Notes under the pieces: model-generated
What the model was told of the DNA's origin: nothing
The model's input: only the letters and a program-made list of their open reading frames with translations
Databases searched by the model: none
Shown: piece after piece, positions 42,272 through 51,160 of the stretch
How positions within the stretch are numbered: the stretch's first letter is position 1
How the letters are laid out: every line of letters starts with the position of its first letter
Position numbers and translations under genes: made by a program
Assembly (NCBI GenBank): GCA_039796575.1
Contig: JBDKJP010000045.1
Location: 1 to 64,000, forward strand
Origin: UBA668 sp039796575
Lineage (GTDB): Bacteria > Actinomycetota > Acidimicrobiia > Acidimicrobiales > Ilumatobacteraceae
Direction of reading: 5' to 3'
DNA: 64,000 nucleotides

Positions 42272-43645
42272 ATGACCCGCCGCCTCGCCCTCGTCATCGT
42301 CGGCGTGGTGGTGGCCACGTTGCTCCTGGCCGGCGTGGGCACGCTGCTGCTCGGCGCGGCTCGGGCCCGCACCACCACCGAGTCCGAGCTCCGGGCACAG
42401 ACCACGGAGATGGCGTCGAGCATCGCCGAGTTCCTCGCCGTCGACGCCGACGTCGACACCGCAGAGGGCCAGCGCCAGGTGCGCGCCCGTGTGCGCGTGC
42501 TGCAACGGCTGCAGAAGGTGCTCCCGCTCGACGAGGTGGTGGTGCTCGTCGAGCACCAGCAGGGCGTGTTCGACACGAGCGAGCTCCCCGACACCGTCAC
42601 GCTGTCACCCGACGACCTGACGACGCTCGATGCGGGCACCACCGTCAGCGGCACCGTACGCCGCGTGTCGTACGCCGCCTCTCCCGCGGTGGCACCCACC
42701 GGCCGCGAGTTCCTGGTGGTCGCGACGCGGCGCATCGACGCGGGCCTCGGCGCGGCTGTGCGGCTGTTCCTCTGGGCCGCTGCCGCCACCATCGTGCTCG
42801 GCCTCGGCGCCGCGGTGCTGCTCGGACGACGGCTCGCCCGCCCGGTGCGCGACGCCGCCGCGGCCGCCCATCGCATCGCCGACGGCGAGCTCTCGACCCG
42901 CGTGCCCGAGCCCGCACCCGGCGAGCACGACGAACTGGCCGAACTGCAGCGCAGCATCAACCACATGGCCGACTCGTTGGAGCGCGGCCGCGTCATGGAG
43001 CAGCAGTTCCTGCTCTCGGTGAGCCACGACCTGCGCACACCGCTGACGTCGATCCGCGGCTACGCAGAGGGCATCCACGACGGCCACGTCGACCCGGCAC
43101 GCGGTGCGTCGGTCATCCGCCACGAGGCGCAGCGCCTCGAGCGGTTGGTGAGCGACCTGCTGCTGCTGGCCAAGCTGCAGTCGCGGTCGTTCTCGCTCGC
43201 CCCCGAGCCGCTCGACCTCTCCGCCGCGGCCCACACCGCTGCCGAGGGTGCCGCCGGTGCCACCGCCGACGTCGTGGTGCACGCGGTCACCTCCGGCCCG
43301 GTGCCGGTGGTCGCCGACCCCGATCGCCTCGCCCAGGTGCTGGCCAACCTGGTCGAGAACGCGGCGAAGTACGCGCGAGCCAACGTGTTCGTGTCGTGCC
43401 GGATCGACGGTGCCCGGGCGGTGTGCACGGTCGACGACGACGGGCCGGGCATCGCCGAGGCCGACCTGCCGCACGTGTTCGACCGGTTGTACTCGTCGCG
43501 TCAGCGACCCGACCGCACCGAGAGCCCGAGCGGCCTCGGCCTGGCCATCGTGCGCGAACTGGTCACCGCGATGGGCGGCGACGTGCAGGCCGGCGCCGCA
43601 CCGAACGGCGGTGCTCGTCTGTCGTTCTGGTTGCCCTCGGCCTAG
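42272..43645 (+). CDS. Sensor histidine kinase (HAMP-HisKA-HATPase)
   Basis: 457 residues. TM1 is at about 5-28 (LALVIVGVVVATLLLAGVG), an extracytoplasmic sensor at about 30-160, and TM2 at about 165-188 (LFLWAAAATIVLGLGAAVLL). HAMP follows at 189-245, then HisKA with phospho-acceptor His in LLSVSHDLRTPLTSIRGYAE, and HATPase_c with NLVENAAKYAR, DDDGPGIAEADLPHVFDRLY and GLGLAIVREL. Cognate partner of the preceding OmpR-type regulator; the signal is unknown. CAGGAT (42260-42265) lies six bases upstream of the ATG. Overlaps the glycyl-tRNA synthetase gene by 4 bp, tail to tail. Confidence 0.94.
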   Translation: MTRRLALVIVGVVVATLLLAGVGTLLLGAARARTTTESELRAQTTEMASSIAEFLAVDADVDTAEGQRQVRARVRVLQRLQKVLPLDEVVVLVEHQQGVFDTSELPDTVTLSPDDLTTLDAGTTVSGTVRRVSYAASPAVAPTGREFLVVATRRIDAGLGAAVRLFLWAAAATIVLGLGAAVLLGRRLARPVRDAAAAAHRIADGELSTRVPEPAPGEHDELAELQRSINHMADSLERGRVMEQQFLLSVSHDLRTPLTSIRGYAEGIHDGHVDPARGASVIRHEAQRLERLVSDLLLLAKLQSRSFSLAPEPLDLSAAAHTAAEGAAGATADVVVHAVTSGPVPVVADPDRLAQVLANLVENAAKYARANVFVSCRIDGARAVCTVDDDGPGIAEADLPHVFDRLYSSRQRPDRTESPSGLGLAIVRELVTAMGGDVQAGAAPNGGARLSFWLPSA

Positions 43646-44952
43646 AAGCCGAGGCGCGACGCCACTTCGGTGAGCAGCTGGTCGATGGGCACGCGCACCT
43701 GCTCGGTGGTGTCGCGGTCGCGGATGGTGACCGCACCGTCCTCGAGCGAGTCGAAGTCGACGGTGACGCACAGCGGCGTACCGACCTCGTCCTGGCGGCG
43801 GTAGCGCTTGCCGATGGACTGGGTGTCGTCGTAGTCGACCATGTACCGCTCGCTGAGCTGTTGGAAGATCTGACGCGCCAGCGGCGTGAGCGTCTCCTTC
43901 TTGCTCAGCGGCAGCACGGCCAGCTTGTACGGCGCCAGGCGCGGATGGAGGCGCAGGATGGTGCGCGCCTCGCCGCCCACTTCGTCCTCGTCGTACGCGG
44001 CCAGCAGGAACGCCGCCATCGCGCGGTTCACGCCGGCGGCCGGCTCGATGACGAACGGGACGTAGCGCTCGTTGGCGGCCTGGTCGAAGAAGTCGAGCTT
44101 CTGGCCGCTGTGCTGCGCGTGCTGGTTGAGGTCGTAGTTGGTGCGCTGGGCGACGCCCTCGAGCTCGCCCCAGCCCCACGGGTACTTGAACTCGATGTCG
44201 CTGGTGCCGGACGAGTAGTGGCTGAGCTCGTCCTCGTCGTGCGGGCGCAGCATCAACATGTCGGCCGGGATGCCGAGGTCGATGTACCACTGCAGGCGGG
44301 CGTTGCACCAGTACTCGTACCACTGTGCGCTCTCGGCGGGCGGCACGAAGAACTCGAGCTCCATCTGCTCGAACTCGCGGGTGCGGAAGATGAAGTTGCC
44401 GGGCGTGATCTCGTTGCGGAAGCTCTTGCCGACCTGGGCGATGCCGAACGGCGGCTTCTTGCGGCTGGTCTGCAGCACGTTGAGGAAGTTCACGAACATG
44501 CCCTGCGCGGTCTCAGGGCGCATGTAGACCTCGGCGCCGCTGCCCTCGACCGGGCCGGCATAGGTCTTGAACATCAGGTTGAACGCGCGCGCCTCGGTGA
44601 ACGAGCCCTTCGCACCGCAGTTCGGGCAGGTGTCGGGGTCGATGAGGTGGTCTTCGCGGAAGCGCTGCTTGCACTTGGTGCAGTCGACGAGCGGGTCGCT
44701 GAAGTTGGCGAGGTGGCCACTGGCCTCGAACACCTGCGGCGGGGCGAGGATGGCGGCGTCGATGAGCACCACGTCGTCACGCTGCTGCACCATGGTGCGG
44801 ATCCAGGCCTCGCGGACGTTGCGGAGCATGAGGCTGCCGAGCGGGCCGTAGTCGTAGCTGCTGCGGAAGCCGCCGTAGATCTCGGCCGACGGGTACACGA
44901 AGCCGCGGCGCTTGCAGAGGTTGACGATCTGTTCGAGTTCGGTGGCAGCCAT
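43642..44952 (-). CDS. glyS: Glycyl-tRNA synthetase (alpha2 type)
   Basis: Charges tRNA-Gly. 436-residue single-chain class II synthetase of the dimeric type found in Actinobacteria and eukaryotes, not the alpha2beta2 bacterial form. KRRGFVYPSAEIYGGFRSSY starts the catalytic domain. A zinc-ribbon-like CTKC...CPNC pair lies near 90-115. Motif 2 is KSFRNEITPGNFIFRTREFE and motif 3 is EPAAGVNRAMAAFLLAAY, with the anticodon-binding domain at about 335-436. TAGCCT (44967-44962) lies 9 bases upstream of the ATG. Confidence 0.97.
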   Translation of the reverse strand: MAATELEQIVNLCKRRGFVYPSAEIYGGFRSSYDYGPLGSLMLRNVREAWIRTMVQQRDDVVLIDAAILAPPQVFEASGHLANFSDPLVDCTKCKQRFREDHLIDPDTCPNCGAKGSFTEARAFNLMFKTYAGPVEGSGAEVYMRPETAQGMFVNFLNVLQTSRKKPPFGIAQVGKSFRNEITPGNFIFRTREFEQMELEFFVPPAESAQWYEYWCNARLQWYIDLGIPADMLMLRPHDEDELSHYSSGTSDIEFKYPWGWGELEGVAQRTNYDLNQHAQHSGQKLDFFDQAANERYVPFVIEPAAGVNRAMAAFLLAAYDEDEVGGEARTILRLHPRLAPYKLAVLPLSKKETLTPLARQIFQQLSERYMVDYDDTQSIGKRYRRQDEVGTPLCVTVDFDSLEDGAVTIRDRDTTEQVRVPIDQLLTEVASRLGF

Positions 44953-45022
44953 AACGAGTCAAGGCTACGGCCCGGCGCGAAGGCACCGCGAAACCATTTC
45001 CGAAAAGCGCGAGGATGCACCC

Positions 45023-45858
45023 ATGTCACGTTCCGTCCGTCGTTCGGTCCGGGCCGCAGCAGTGCTCGCCGTGCTGCTCACGGCGTGCTCCAGCTCCACC
45101 ACCAGCGTCGGCACGAGCGAGGCACCGTCGTCGACCGCGGCCACCACCACGGCCGACACCACCCCCGAGTCCACCGCGCCCGACACCAGCGCCCCCGACA
45201 CGACTGCGTCCACCACCACCGGGTCCACCGCGACGGGCGGCGGCTGCGATGGTGCGGCAGGCATCCCCGCCGGGGCCGACATCGGCACCGTGCTCCACGG
45301 CGACGTCGACGGCGACCTGGCCGACGACACCATCACCGAGTACAGCCTCGACGGGGTGCCGCACGTGCACTCGCAGCTCGCCACCGGCGGGCACAGCGAC
45401 GCCGTGGTGCAGATCGGCTTCGGCGACCACGTGGACATCAGCTTCGAGGACTTCGACCACTGGCAGGCGCCGAGGTGCCGCCACCCGCGGCCGTGCTGGC
45501 CATCGGCACCACGAAGGCCGGCACCGCGGTGTTCACCTTCCTCACCAACACCACCGGCTACTGCATCAGCCCCTGGCACACCGACGACGGCTCGATGTTC
45601 GTCGGGTGGATCAGCGCCGAGGGGCCCTACGAGGGCCTGCACTGCGACGGCGCGATGGGTCACGTCTACTACGCGCTCACCACGGCCACGCCGGCAGCGA
45701 GTGGCGGCTTCGACGTCACCGAGCAGTTGATGCACCACAACTTCACGCTGCTCACCCTCGATCCACCGATCGAGTCGCACGTCGACGGCACCGATTCCGA
45801 GGCGAAGGTGACCTACGGCGACATCGTCAACTGCGACACGCCGCCGCTGTTCAGCTGA
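45023..45858 (+). pseudogene. Frameshifted lipoprotein gene (or sequencing error)
   Basis: Two coding segments in different frames make up one protein of about 278 residues. The first (45023 to about 45472) has a lipoprotein signal (RAAAVLAVLLTACSSS, lipobox LTAC), a Thr/Ala/Ser-rich linker and an FG-GAP-like acidic stretch (HGDVDGDLADDTITEYSLDG). The second (about 45472-45858) continues with AVFTFLTNTTGYCISPW and ends in YGDIVNCDTPPLFS. The frame shifts by -1 at GCGCCGAGGTG; one additional G (GCGCCGGAGGTG) would restore A-P-E-V. Downstream of the shift the first frame becomes Arg/Pro-rich nonsense. GAGGAT (45011-45016) lies six bases before the ATG. Family not recognised; surface-anchored if intact. 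Confidence 0.75.
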
Positions 45859-45875
45859 CCGCGCCAGACCGTCGG

Positions 45876-46598
45876 TCAGTGCGTCTCGAACATTGCCACG
45901 GTACGCAGCCGACGCTCGATGTGGTGCTCGAGTGCGCGGGTGGCGTGCGCCATCACCTCGTGCGTGGTGCGTGACGCCGGCAGGTCGAGCGCGTCGTTGA
46001 GCCGCCCGCCGAGGATCATTCGCATCACCTGCAGCGCATCGTCGCTGAGCGGTGCACCGGTACGGCAGTTGCGGCACAGCGCGCCACCCTGCTCCATGTC
46101 GAACGCGACGAGCTGGTTGTCCTCGCCGCAGCGCACGCACATGTCGAGCTCGGGGCGCACACCGTCAGCCGCGAGCAGCTTCCAGTAGAACGCGGGCACC
46201 ACCAGCGGGCCGCCGCGCTCGGCGATGGTGCGCAGCGCGCCCACCACCATGCGGTACAGCTGCGGCGCCGGCTCGCGGTCGAGCGACATCTGGTCGGCGG
46301 CCTCGAGCACGGCGATGCCGGCCGTGAGGTGGTCGAGGTCGGCCAGCATCGGCGCGAGGGTCTCGACCGAGTCGGCCTGGCTGACCACGTCGAGCTCGCG
46401 CCCCTGCGACAGCAGCAGCCGCACGTGGCTCATCGGTTCGAGGCGCGCACCGAACTTCGAGCCGGTCTTGCGCACACCCTTCGCGACGGCGCGGATCTTG
46501 CCGTGCTCCTCGGTGAGGAGCACGACGATGCGGTCGGCCTCGCCGAGCTTGTAGGTGCGCAGCACGACCGCGGTGTCGCGGTACAGGTGGCTGGCCAT
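45876..46598 (-). CDS. recO: DNA repair/recombination protein RecO
   Basis: Loads RecA onto SSB-coated DNA in the RecFOR pathway. 240 residues. The N-terminal OB fold (1-80) contains VLRTYKLGEADRIVVLLTEE and RAVAKGVRKTGSKFGARLEP. The C-terminal helical domain carries a four-cysteine zinc site (CVRCGED and CRNCRTG, about 150-180). It lies 4 bp downstream of the UppS-like gene, the usual recO-uppS neighbourhood of Actinobacteria, though here the partner is degenerate. Confidence 0.94.
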   Translation of the reverse strand: MASHLYRDTAVVLRTYKLGEADRIVVLLTEEHGKIRAVAKGVRKTGSKFGARLEPMSHVRLLLSQGRELDVVSQADSVETLAPMLADLDHLTAGIAVLEAADQMSLDREPAPQLYRMVVGALRTIAERGGPLVVPAFYWKLLAADGVRPELDMCVRCGEDNQLVAFDMEQGGALCRNCRTGAPLSDDALQVMRMILGGRLNDALDLPASRTTHEVMAHATRALEHHIERRLRTVAMFETH

Positions 46599-46602
46599 CG
46601 GC

Positions 46603-47139
46603 TCAGTCGATGCCGCCGAAGCGGCGGTGGCGGCGGGCGTACGACTCGATGGCCTCGCCGAGGTGCGCCGCACCGAGATGCGACCATTCGGTGTCGATGA
46701 GCACGAGCTCGCTGTAGGCCAGCTCCCACACCAGCGACGGCGGCAGGCGGTGGCCGGAACCGAGCACCACCACGAGGTCGGGGTCGGCCTCGGCGGGGGC
46801 GTTGAGACGTGCGGCGATGCCGGCCTCGGTGATCTCGGCACCGTCGGCCTGCAGCGAGGCCACCGCGTCGGCGATGCGAGCGCGGCCGTCGGCCTGCGGG
46901 TGGGCTGCCACCAGGCAGTGCCCCACCTGCAGGGTGCGATCGCCGTGCACCTCGTTGCTGCCGCCGTAGGGGCGCAGCGTGAGCCAGCTCGCGCCGACGT
47001 GATCGGCCACCTTGCCGAGCTCGGCCAAGCGGTCGCGCCACTGCTCGTCGGTCATCGCCGCCCACTCCGCGGGCGTGCCGCCGACCACGATGACGTGGCG
47101 CAGCGCAGGGGCGTCGGCGGAGGGGCTCATCGCCCCCAT
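46603..47139 (-). CDS. Degenerate UppS-like (cis-prenyltransferase fold) protein
   Basis: 178 residues (175 if the ATG at 47130 is used). The C-terminal half aligns well with undecaprenyl diphosphate synthases: DPDLVVVLGSGHRLPPSLVW, ELAYSELVLIDTEWSHL, and the end SYARRHRRFGGI. Catalytic features are gone: the MDGNGRWA loop reads VGGTPAEWA, so the catalytic Asp is absent, and RTSGExRxSN reads VLGSGHRLPP. It is shorter than true UppS (about 226 in this genome) and occupies the recO-linked position where Actinobacteria usually keep uppS. It may be a non-catalytic partner subunit or have a new role (inference). recO follows after 4 bp. Confidence 0.75.
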   Translation of the reverse strand: MGAMSPSADAPALRHVIVVGGTPAEWAAMTDEQWRDRLAELGKVADHVGASWLTLRPYGGSNEVHGDRTLQVGHCLVAAHPQADGRARIADAVASLQADGAEITEAGIAARLNAPAEADPDLVVVLGSGHRLPPSLVWELAYSELVLIDTEWSHLGAAHLGEAIESYARRHRRFGGID

Positions 47140-47158
47140 TGTCCCACGCGAACCGGGG

Positions 47159-47734
47159 TTACGACGTCATGCCGCCGAGGCCGACGAGGCCGCGGGCGAG
47201 CTCGATCTCGCCCATGTGGCGCAGGCCGTGCTGGTAGATCCAGCACTCAGTGGCGTCGAGCAGGGTGATGCCCTGCTCGCCGGCGACGCGGGCGCTGTAG
47301 GTGCTGGCGATCTGCGGCGGGAACGGCCGCGGGATGACCACGCGGTCGAGCTCGGCGGGGTCGAGCTGCTCGAGCCACTCCTCGGTGCGGGTGAACACGG
47401 CCCGCATGTACTCCTGGAACGCCTCGTAGTCGCCGATGCGCTGGTGGATCATCTCGTCGACGGTCTTGTGCTTGCCGTGGTCGTTGATGGTCATCCCCAC
47501 CCGGGCCTGCCACTCGTCGTTCCAGATCGGCGGCGTGCCCGTCATCAGCATGAACGACGCGTCGATCATGTTGGTGATGTGGAACAGGCAGAACGCGATG
47601 GGCACCACGCCCTCGCGCTCGAAGTGGTTGACGTGCTCGATGTCCATGGTGGACACGGCCTGGTGGTACAGCGAGTGCATCGCCTTCATGCGACGTTGCA
47701 GCGAGTCGAGCACGAGAGCCTTGGAGTCGTCCAT
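47159..47734 (-). CDS. DinB-superfamily four-helix protein
   Basis: 191 residues. Fold indicators are an N-terminal helix (SLQRRMKAMHSLYHQAVSTM), a metal-ligand His in AFCLFHITNMIDASFML, and a C-terminal YQHGLRHMGEIELARG with two further His residues. This three-His arrangement is typical of DinB/YfiT metal-binding proteins, many of which are thiol-dependent transferases or hydrolases. The specific reaction is unknown. TACGGT (47746-47741) lies six bases before the ATG. Divergent from uppS with 77 bp between. Confidence 0.83.
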   Translation of the reverse strand: MDDSKALVLDSLQRRMKAMHSLYHQAVSTMDIEHVNHFEREGVVPIAFCLFHITNMIDASFMLMTGTPPIWNDEWQARVGMTINDHGKHKTVDEMIHQRIGDYEAFQEYMRAVFTRTEEWLEQLDPAELDRVVIPRPFPPQIASTYSARVAGEQGITLLDATECWIYQHGLRHMGEIELARGLVGLGGMTS

Positions 47735-47811
47735 CGCATCACCGTAGCACTCTTGTCATACACACTGCCACAACTTCGCGGAGCGACCCGGGTTGCTAGC
47801 GTGGCGACGCG

Positions 47812-48492
47812 ATGTCGTCCCAGCCCGCCACCACTCCCCGCCCGGTGCACCTCGCGTGCATCATGGACGGCAACGGCCGCTGGGCGAAGAGCCGCAACCT
47901 GCCCCGTACCGAGGGGCACACCGAGGGCGAGGAGAACCTGGCACGCCTCGTGCGCATCGCCGTCACCCGCAACGTCGGCTGGCTCACGGTGTTCGGCTTC
48001 TCCACCGAGAACTGGGTGCGGCCGCGCACCGAGGTGCGGCACATTCTCGGCCTGCACAAGAAGCTGTTCGGCCGCGTCGCCGAGCTGAACGAACTGAACG
48101 TGCGCATCCAGTGGATGGGCCGTCCGTTCGACAGCCCCGAGGCGCGCACCCCGAAGTACGTGCAGCGCGCCATCCGCAAGGCCATCGCCGACACGGCCGG
48201 CAACACGGGCATGGTGCTCACCGTCGCGTTCGACTACGGCAGCCACGCCGAGATGGTGCACGCCGCCCGCGCCGCCGCGGCCGAGGGGCCGGTCACCGCC
48301 GAGTCGCTCGACGCCCACCTCTACCTGCCCGAGCTGCCGCCCGTCGACGTGCTGGTGCGCACGTCCGGCGAGGTGCGCATCTCCAACTTCATGCTGTGGC
48401 AGAGCGCCGGCACCGAGGTGTACTTCACCGACCGAGCGTGGCCCGACTTCGACGGCGCCGAGCTCGACGCCGCACTGGCCCTCGTCTCTTGA
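47812..48492 (+). CDS. uppS: Polyprenyl (undecaprenyl/decaprenyl) diphosphate synthase
   Basis: Cis-prenyltransferase that makes the lipid carrier for peptidoglycan and other envelope polymers. 226 residues. The catalytic D19 is in CIMDGNGRWAKSRNLPR, with FGFSTENWVRP and the diphosphate-binding RTSGEVRISNFMLWQS all intact. YFTDRAWPDFDGAELDAAL ends the protein. Chain length cannot be read from sequence. TAGCGT (47797-47802) lies 9 bases before the ATG. The stop overlaps the TTG start of the DinG-type helicase. Confidence 0.95.
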   Translation: MSSQPATTPRPVHLACIMDGNGRWAKSRNLPRTEGHTEGEENLARLVRIAVTRNVGWLTVFGFSTENWVRPRTEVRHILGLHKKLFGRVAELNELNVRIQWMGRPFDSPEARTPKYVQRAIRKAIADTAGNTGMVLTVAFDYGSHAEMVHAARAAAAEGPVTAESLDAHLYLPELPPVDVLVRTSGEVRISNFMLWQSAGTEVYFTDRAWPDFDGAELDAALALVS

Positions 48493-50369
48493 AGATCGAC
48501 GCCGCGCTCGCGGCCGTCACACACGCACTGCCCGCGGCCGAGGACCGGCCGGGCCAGGTGCAGATGGCCCAGGCCGTCGCCGACGCCATCGAGCGCGGCC
48601 GCCATCTCGTGGTGCAGGCCGGCACCGGCACCGGCAAGACCATCGGCTACCTGGTGCCCGCGGTGCTGACCGGCAAGACCGTGGTCGTGGCCACCGCCAC
48701 CAAGGCGCTGCAGGACCAGCTGGCCAGCAAGGACCTTCCGTTCCTGGAGGAGCACCTCGGCGCCCCGTTCGAATGGGCGGTGCTGAAGGGCCGCAGCAAC
48801 TACCTGTGCCGGCAGCGGCTCGACGAACTGGTCGCCAAGGACCAGGGCCAGATGGAGATCGAGGAGTTCGCGGCCACCACCCGTGTCGAGATCAACCGCC
48901 TGGCCGACTGGGCGAAGGGCACCACCACCGGCGATCAGGCCGAGCTCGACTGGGCGCCCACCGACAAGGCGTGGCGCGCCGTCAGCGTCGGCAGCGACGA
49001 GTGCCCCGGCGCGAGCAAGTGCTCGAAGGGGCCGGTGTGCTTCGCCGAGGCCGCACGCGACCGCGCGGCCGAGGCCAACGTGATCGTCGTCAACATGCAC
49101 CTCTACGGCCTGAACGTGGGTGCCGGCGGCGCCATCCTCCCCGACCACGACGTGGTCGTCGTCGACGAGGCGCACCAGCTGGAAGACATCATGAGCGACA
49201 CCGTCGGGATGGAGCTCAGCGGCGGCCGGTTCACCAACCTCACCGTCGCATTGAAGCGCATCCTCGACGACCCCGCGGTCGTCGGCCCCATCGCCGAGGC
49301 CGGCGTGGCCCTGCGCGACGCGCTCAGCCCGCACCTCGGGCAGCGGCTCCCCGTGCCGTTCCCGGTGGAGGTGCAGTCGACGCTGGTCGACCTGCGCGGC
49401 CGGCTGCAGAAGGCACAGGACGCACTGCGCGCCATCAACACCGACGTCGACGAGGCGAAGCAGCGCAAGCTGCGCGGCCAGCAGCTCACCACCCGTCTGC
49501 AGGAGGGCATCGACGCCGCGCTGGGGAAGCTCGAGGGCTCCGTTGCGTTCGTGGGTGGCGGGCCCGACTTCCCGCGGCTCGAGATCGCGCCGCTCGACGT
49601 CGGCCCGGTGCTCGCCGAGGGGGTGTGGGGCACGCGCACCGCGGTGCTCACCAGCGCCACCATCCCGTCGTCGCTCGGCGCCCATGTGGGCCTACCCGAC
49701 GGCCAGTACGACGAGATCGACGTCGGCAGCCCGTTCGACTACGAACACCACGGCCTCCTGTACTGCGCGCTGCACATGCCCGACCCGCGGTCGCCGAAGT
49801 ACGCCGCCGCGGTGCACGACGAACTGACGGCGCTCATCGAGGCCGCGGGCGGCCGCACGCTGGCGCTGTTCACCAGCTACAAGGCGATGGACGCCGCAGC
49901 CGAGGCCGTGCGCGAGCGCATCGACTTCCCCGTGTTCACCCAGCGCGACCTGCCGAAGACCGCCCTGGTACGGGCGTTCAGCGACGACGAGCACGCCTGC
50001 CTGTTCGCCACCTCGGGCTTCTTCCAGGGCGTCGACATCCCCGGCCGCACGCTGAGCCTGGTGGTGGTCGACAAGATCCCCTTCCCCCGTCCGGACGACC
50101 CCCTGCTCTCGGCCCGACGCGAGCTGCTCGGCGCGCAGGCGTTCGCACAGATCGACATCCCCCGGGCCTCGATGCTGCTGGCGCAGGCCACCGGCCGCCT
50201 CATCCGCACGGCCGCCGACCGTGGTGTGGTCGCCGTGATGGACCCACGCCTCGGCAAGGCGAACTACCGGTGGGACATCGTGAAGGCGCTGCCGCCGATG
50301 AAGCGCACTCGACACCGTGCCGAGGCCGAGGCGTTCCTGCGCGACATCACCGGTACACCGGCTGACTGA
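48489..50369 (+). CDS. DinG/XPD-family ATP-dependent DNA helicase
   Basis: 626-residue superfamily 2 helicase, 5'-3', acting in repair or R-loop/replication-fork processing. Walker A is VVQAGTGTGKTIGYLVP (near 45), motif II VVVDEAHQLED, and the arginine-finger motif VI QATGRLIRTAADRG. Iron-sulfur cluster cysteines are C in SNYLCRQRLDE plus DECPGASKCSKGPVCF, as in XPD/DinG proteins. No exonuclease domain. The TTG at 48489 overlaps the uppS stop (TTGA), so it is co-translated with uppS, an unusual pairing of envelope and DNA functions. Confidence 0.93.
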   Translation: MKIDAALAAVTHALPAAEDRPGQVQMAQAVADAIERGRHLVVQAGTGTGKTIGYLVPAVLTGKTVVVATATKALQDQLASKDLPFLEEHLGAPFEWAVLKGRSNYLCRQRLDELVAKDQGQMEIEEFAATTRVEINRLADWAKGTTTGDQAELDWAPTDKAWRAVSVGSDECPGASKCSKGPVCFAEAARDRAAEANVIVVNMHLYGLNVGAGGAILPDHDVVVVDEAHQLEDIMSDTVGMELSGGRFTNLTVALKRILDDPAVVGPIAEAGVALRDALSPHLGQRLPVPFPVEVQSTLVDLRGRLQKAQDALRAINTDVDEAKQRKLRGQQLTTRLQEGIDAALGKLEGSVAFVGGGPDFPRLEIAPLDVGPVLAEGVWGTRTAVLTSATIPSSLGAHVGLPDGQYDEIDVGSPFDYEHHGLLYCALHMPDPRSPKYAAAVHDELTALIEAAGGRTLALFTSYKAMDAAAEAVRERIDFPVFTQRDLPKTALVRAFSDDEHACLFATSGFFQGVDIPGRTLSLVVVDKIPFPRPDDPLLSARRELLGAQAFAQIDIPRASMLLAQATGRLIRTAADRGVVAVMDPRLGKANYRWDIVKALPPMKRTRHRAEAEAFLRDITGTPAD

Positions 50370-50400
50370 GCGCCCCGGCGCCGCGTCTACAGTCGCTGAC

Positions 50401-51159
50401 GTGGGGGAAGTCGTTCACTGCACTGTCGACGGGGGCGTGTGCACCATCACGCTCGACTCGCCGACCAACCGCAACGCGCTGTCGCGCCAACTGGTGGCCG
50501 AGCTCGCGGTCGCGCTCGACCGGGCCGAGCAACCCGACGTGCGCGCCGTCGTGCTCACGCACACCGCGCCCGTGTTCTGCGCCGGCGCCGACCTGAAGGA
50601 ACGCGCCGGCGCCACCGACGACGCCCCATCGGCCGGCAACCCGATGGCCGACGCCATCGAACGGCTCGGCAACATGCGCGCCATCTCCATCGCCGCCGTC
50701 GACGGCCCGGTGCGAGCGGGCGGCATCGGCCTGATGGCCGCGTGCGACCTCGTGGTCGTGAACGCGTCGGTCACGTTCGCGCTCACCGAGGTGCGCATCG
50801 GTGTGGCACCGGCCATCATCAGCGTGCCCATCCTGGCCCGCTGCGGATGGAGCAAGCTCGCCGGACCGTGGCTGACGGGCGAGCCGTTCACCGCCGACTC
50901 GGCGCGCGACATGGGCCTGGTCACGCACGTCACCGACGACGTCGCCGCCACCGTGCGCACCCTGGTGCAGGGCGTGCTGGCCGGCGCCCCGAACGCGGTG
51001 GCCGCGGCGAAGCAGATCCTCCGCTCGGGACAACCCGACATGGCCGAGATGACCGTGCTGAGCGACCGCCTGTTCCGCAGCGACGAGGCCGCGGAAGGCA
51101 TGCGCGCCTTCGCCGAGAAGCGGCCGCCGGCGTGGGCCCCGAAGCCGCAGGAGAACTGA
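50401..51159 (+). CDS. Enoyl-CoA hydratase/isomerase family protein
   Basis: 252-residue crotonase-fold enzyme. CAGADLKERAG and PVRAGGIGLMAACDLVVVN form the oxyanion hole and CoA site, and FALTEVRIGVAP carries the second catalytic-type Glu. The first catalytic Glu of canonical enoyl-CoA hydratases is Gly here (GGIGLMAACD), so the activity may be hydratase of a special acyl-CoA or another crotonase reaction. First gene of a carboxylase/AtuA operon, where hydration of a glutaconyl-CoA-type intermediate would fit. The GTG at 50401 follows TACAGT (50388-50393) by 7 bases. Confidence 0.88.
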   Translation: MGEVVHCTVDGGVCTITLDSPTNRNALSRQLVAELAVALDRAEQPDVRAVVLTHTAPVFCAGADLKERAGATDDAPSAGNPMADAIERLGNMRAISIAAVDGPVRAGGIGLMAACDLVVVNASVTFALTEVRIGVAPAIISVPILARCGWSKLAGPWLTGEPFTADSARDMGLVTHVTDDVAATVRTLVQGVLAGAPNAVAAAKQILRSGQPDMAEMTVLSDRLFRSDEAAEGMRAFAEKRPPAWAPKPQEN

Positions 51160-51160
51160 G

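Noticed and set aside
45472..45730. Continuation of the lipoprotein in its first reading frame to 45730
   Set aside because: After about 45472 that frame becomes Arg/Pro-rich nonsense, while the -1 frame gives a coherent protein to 45858.
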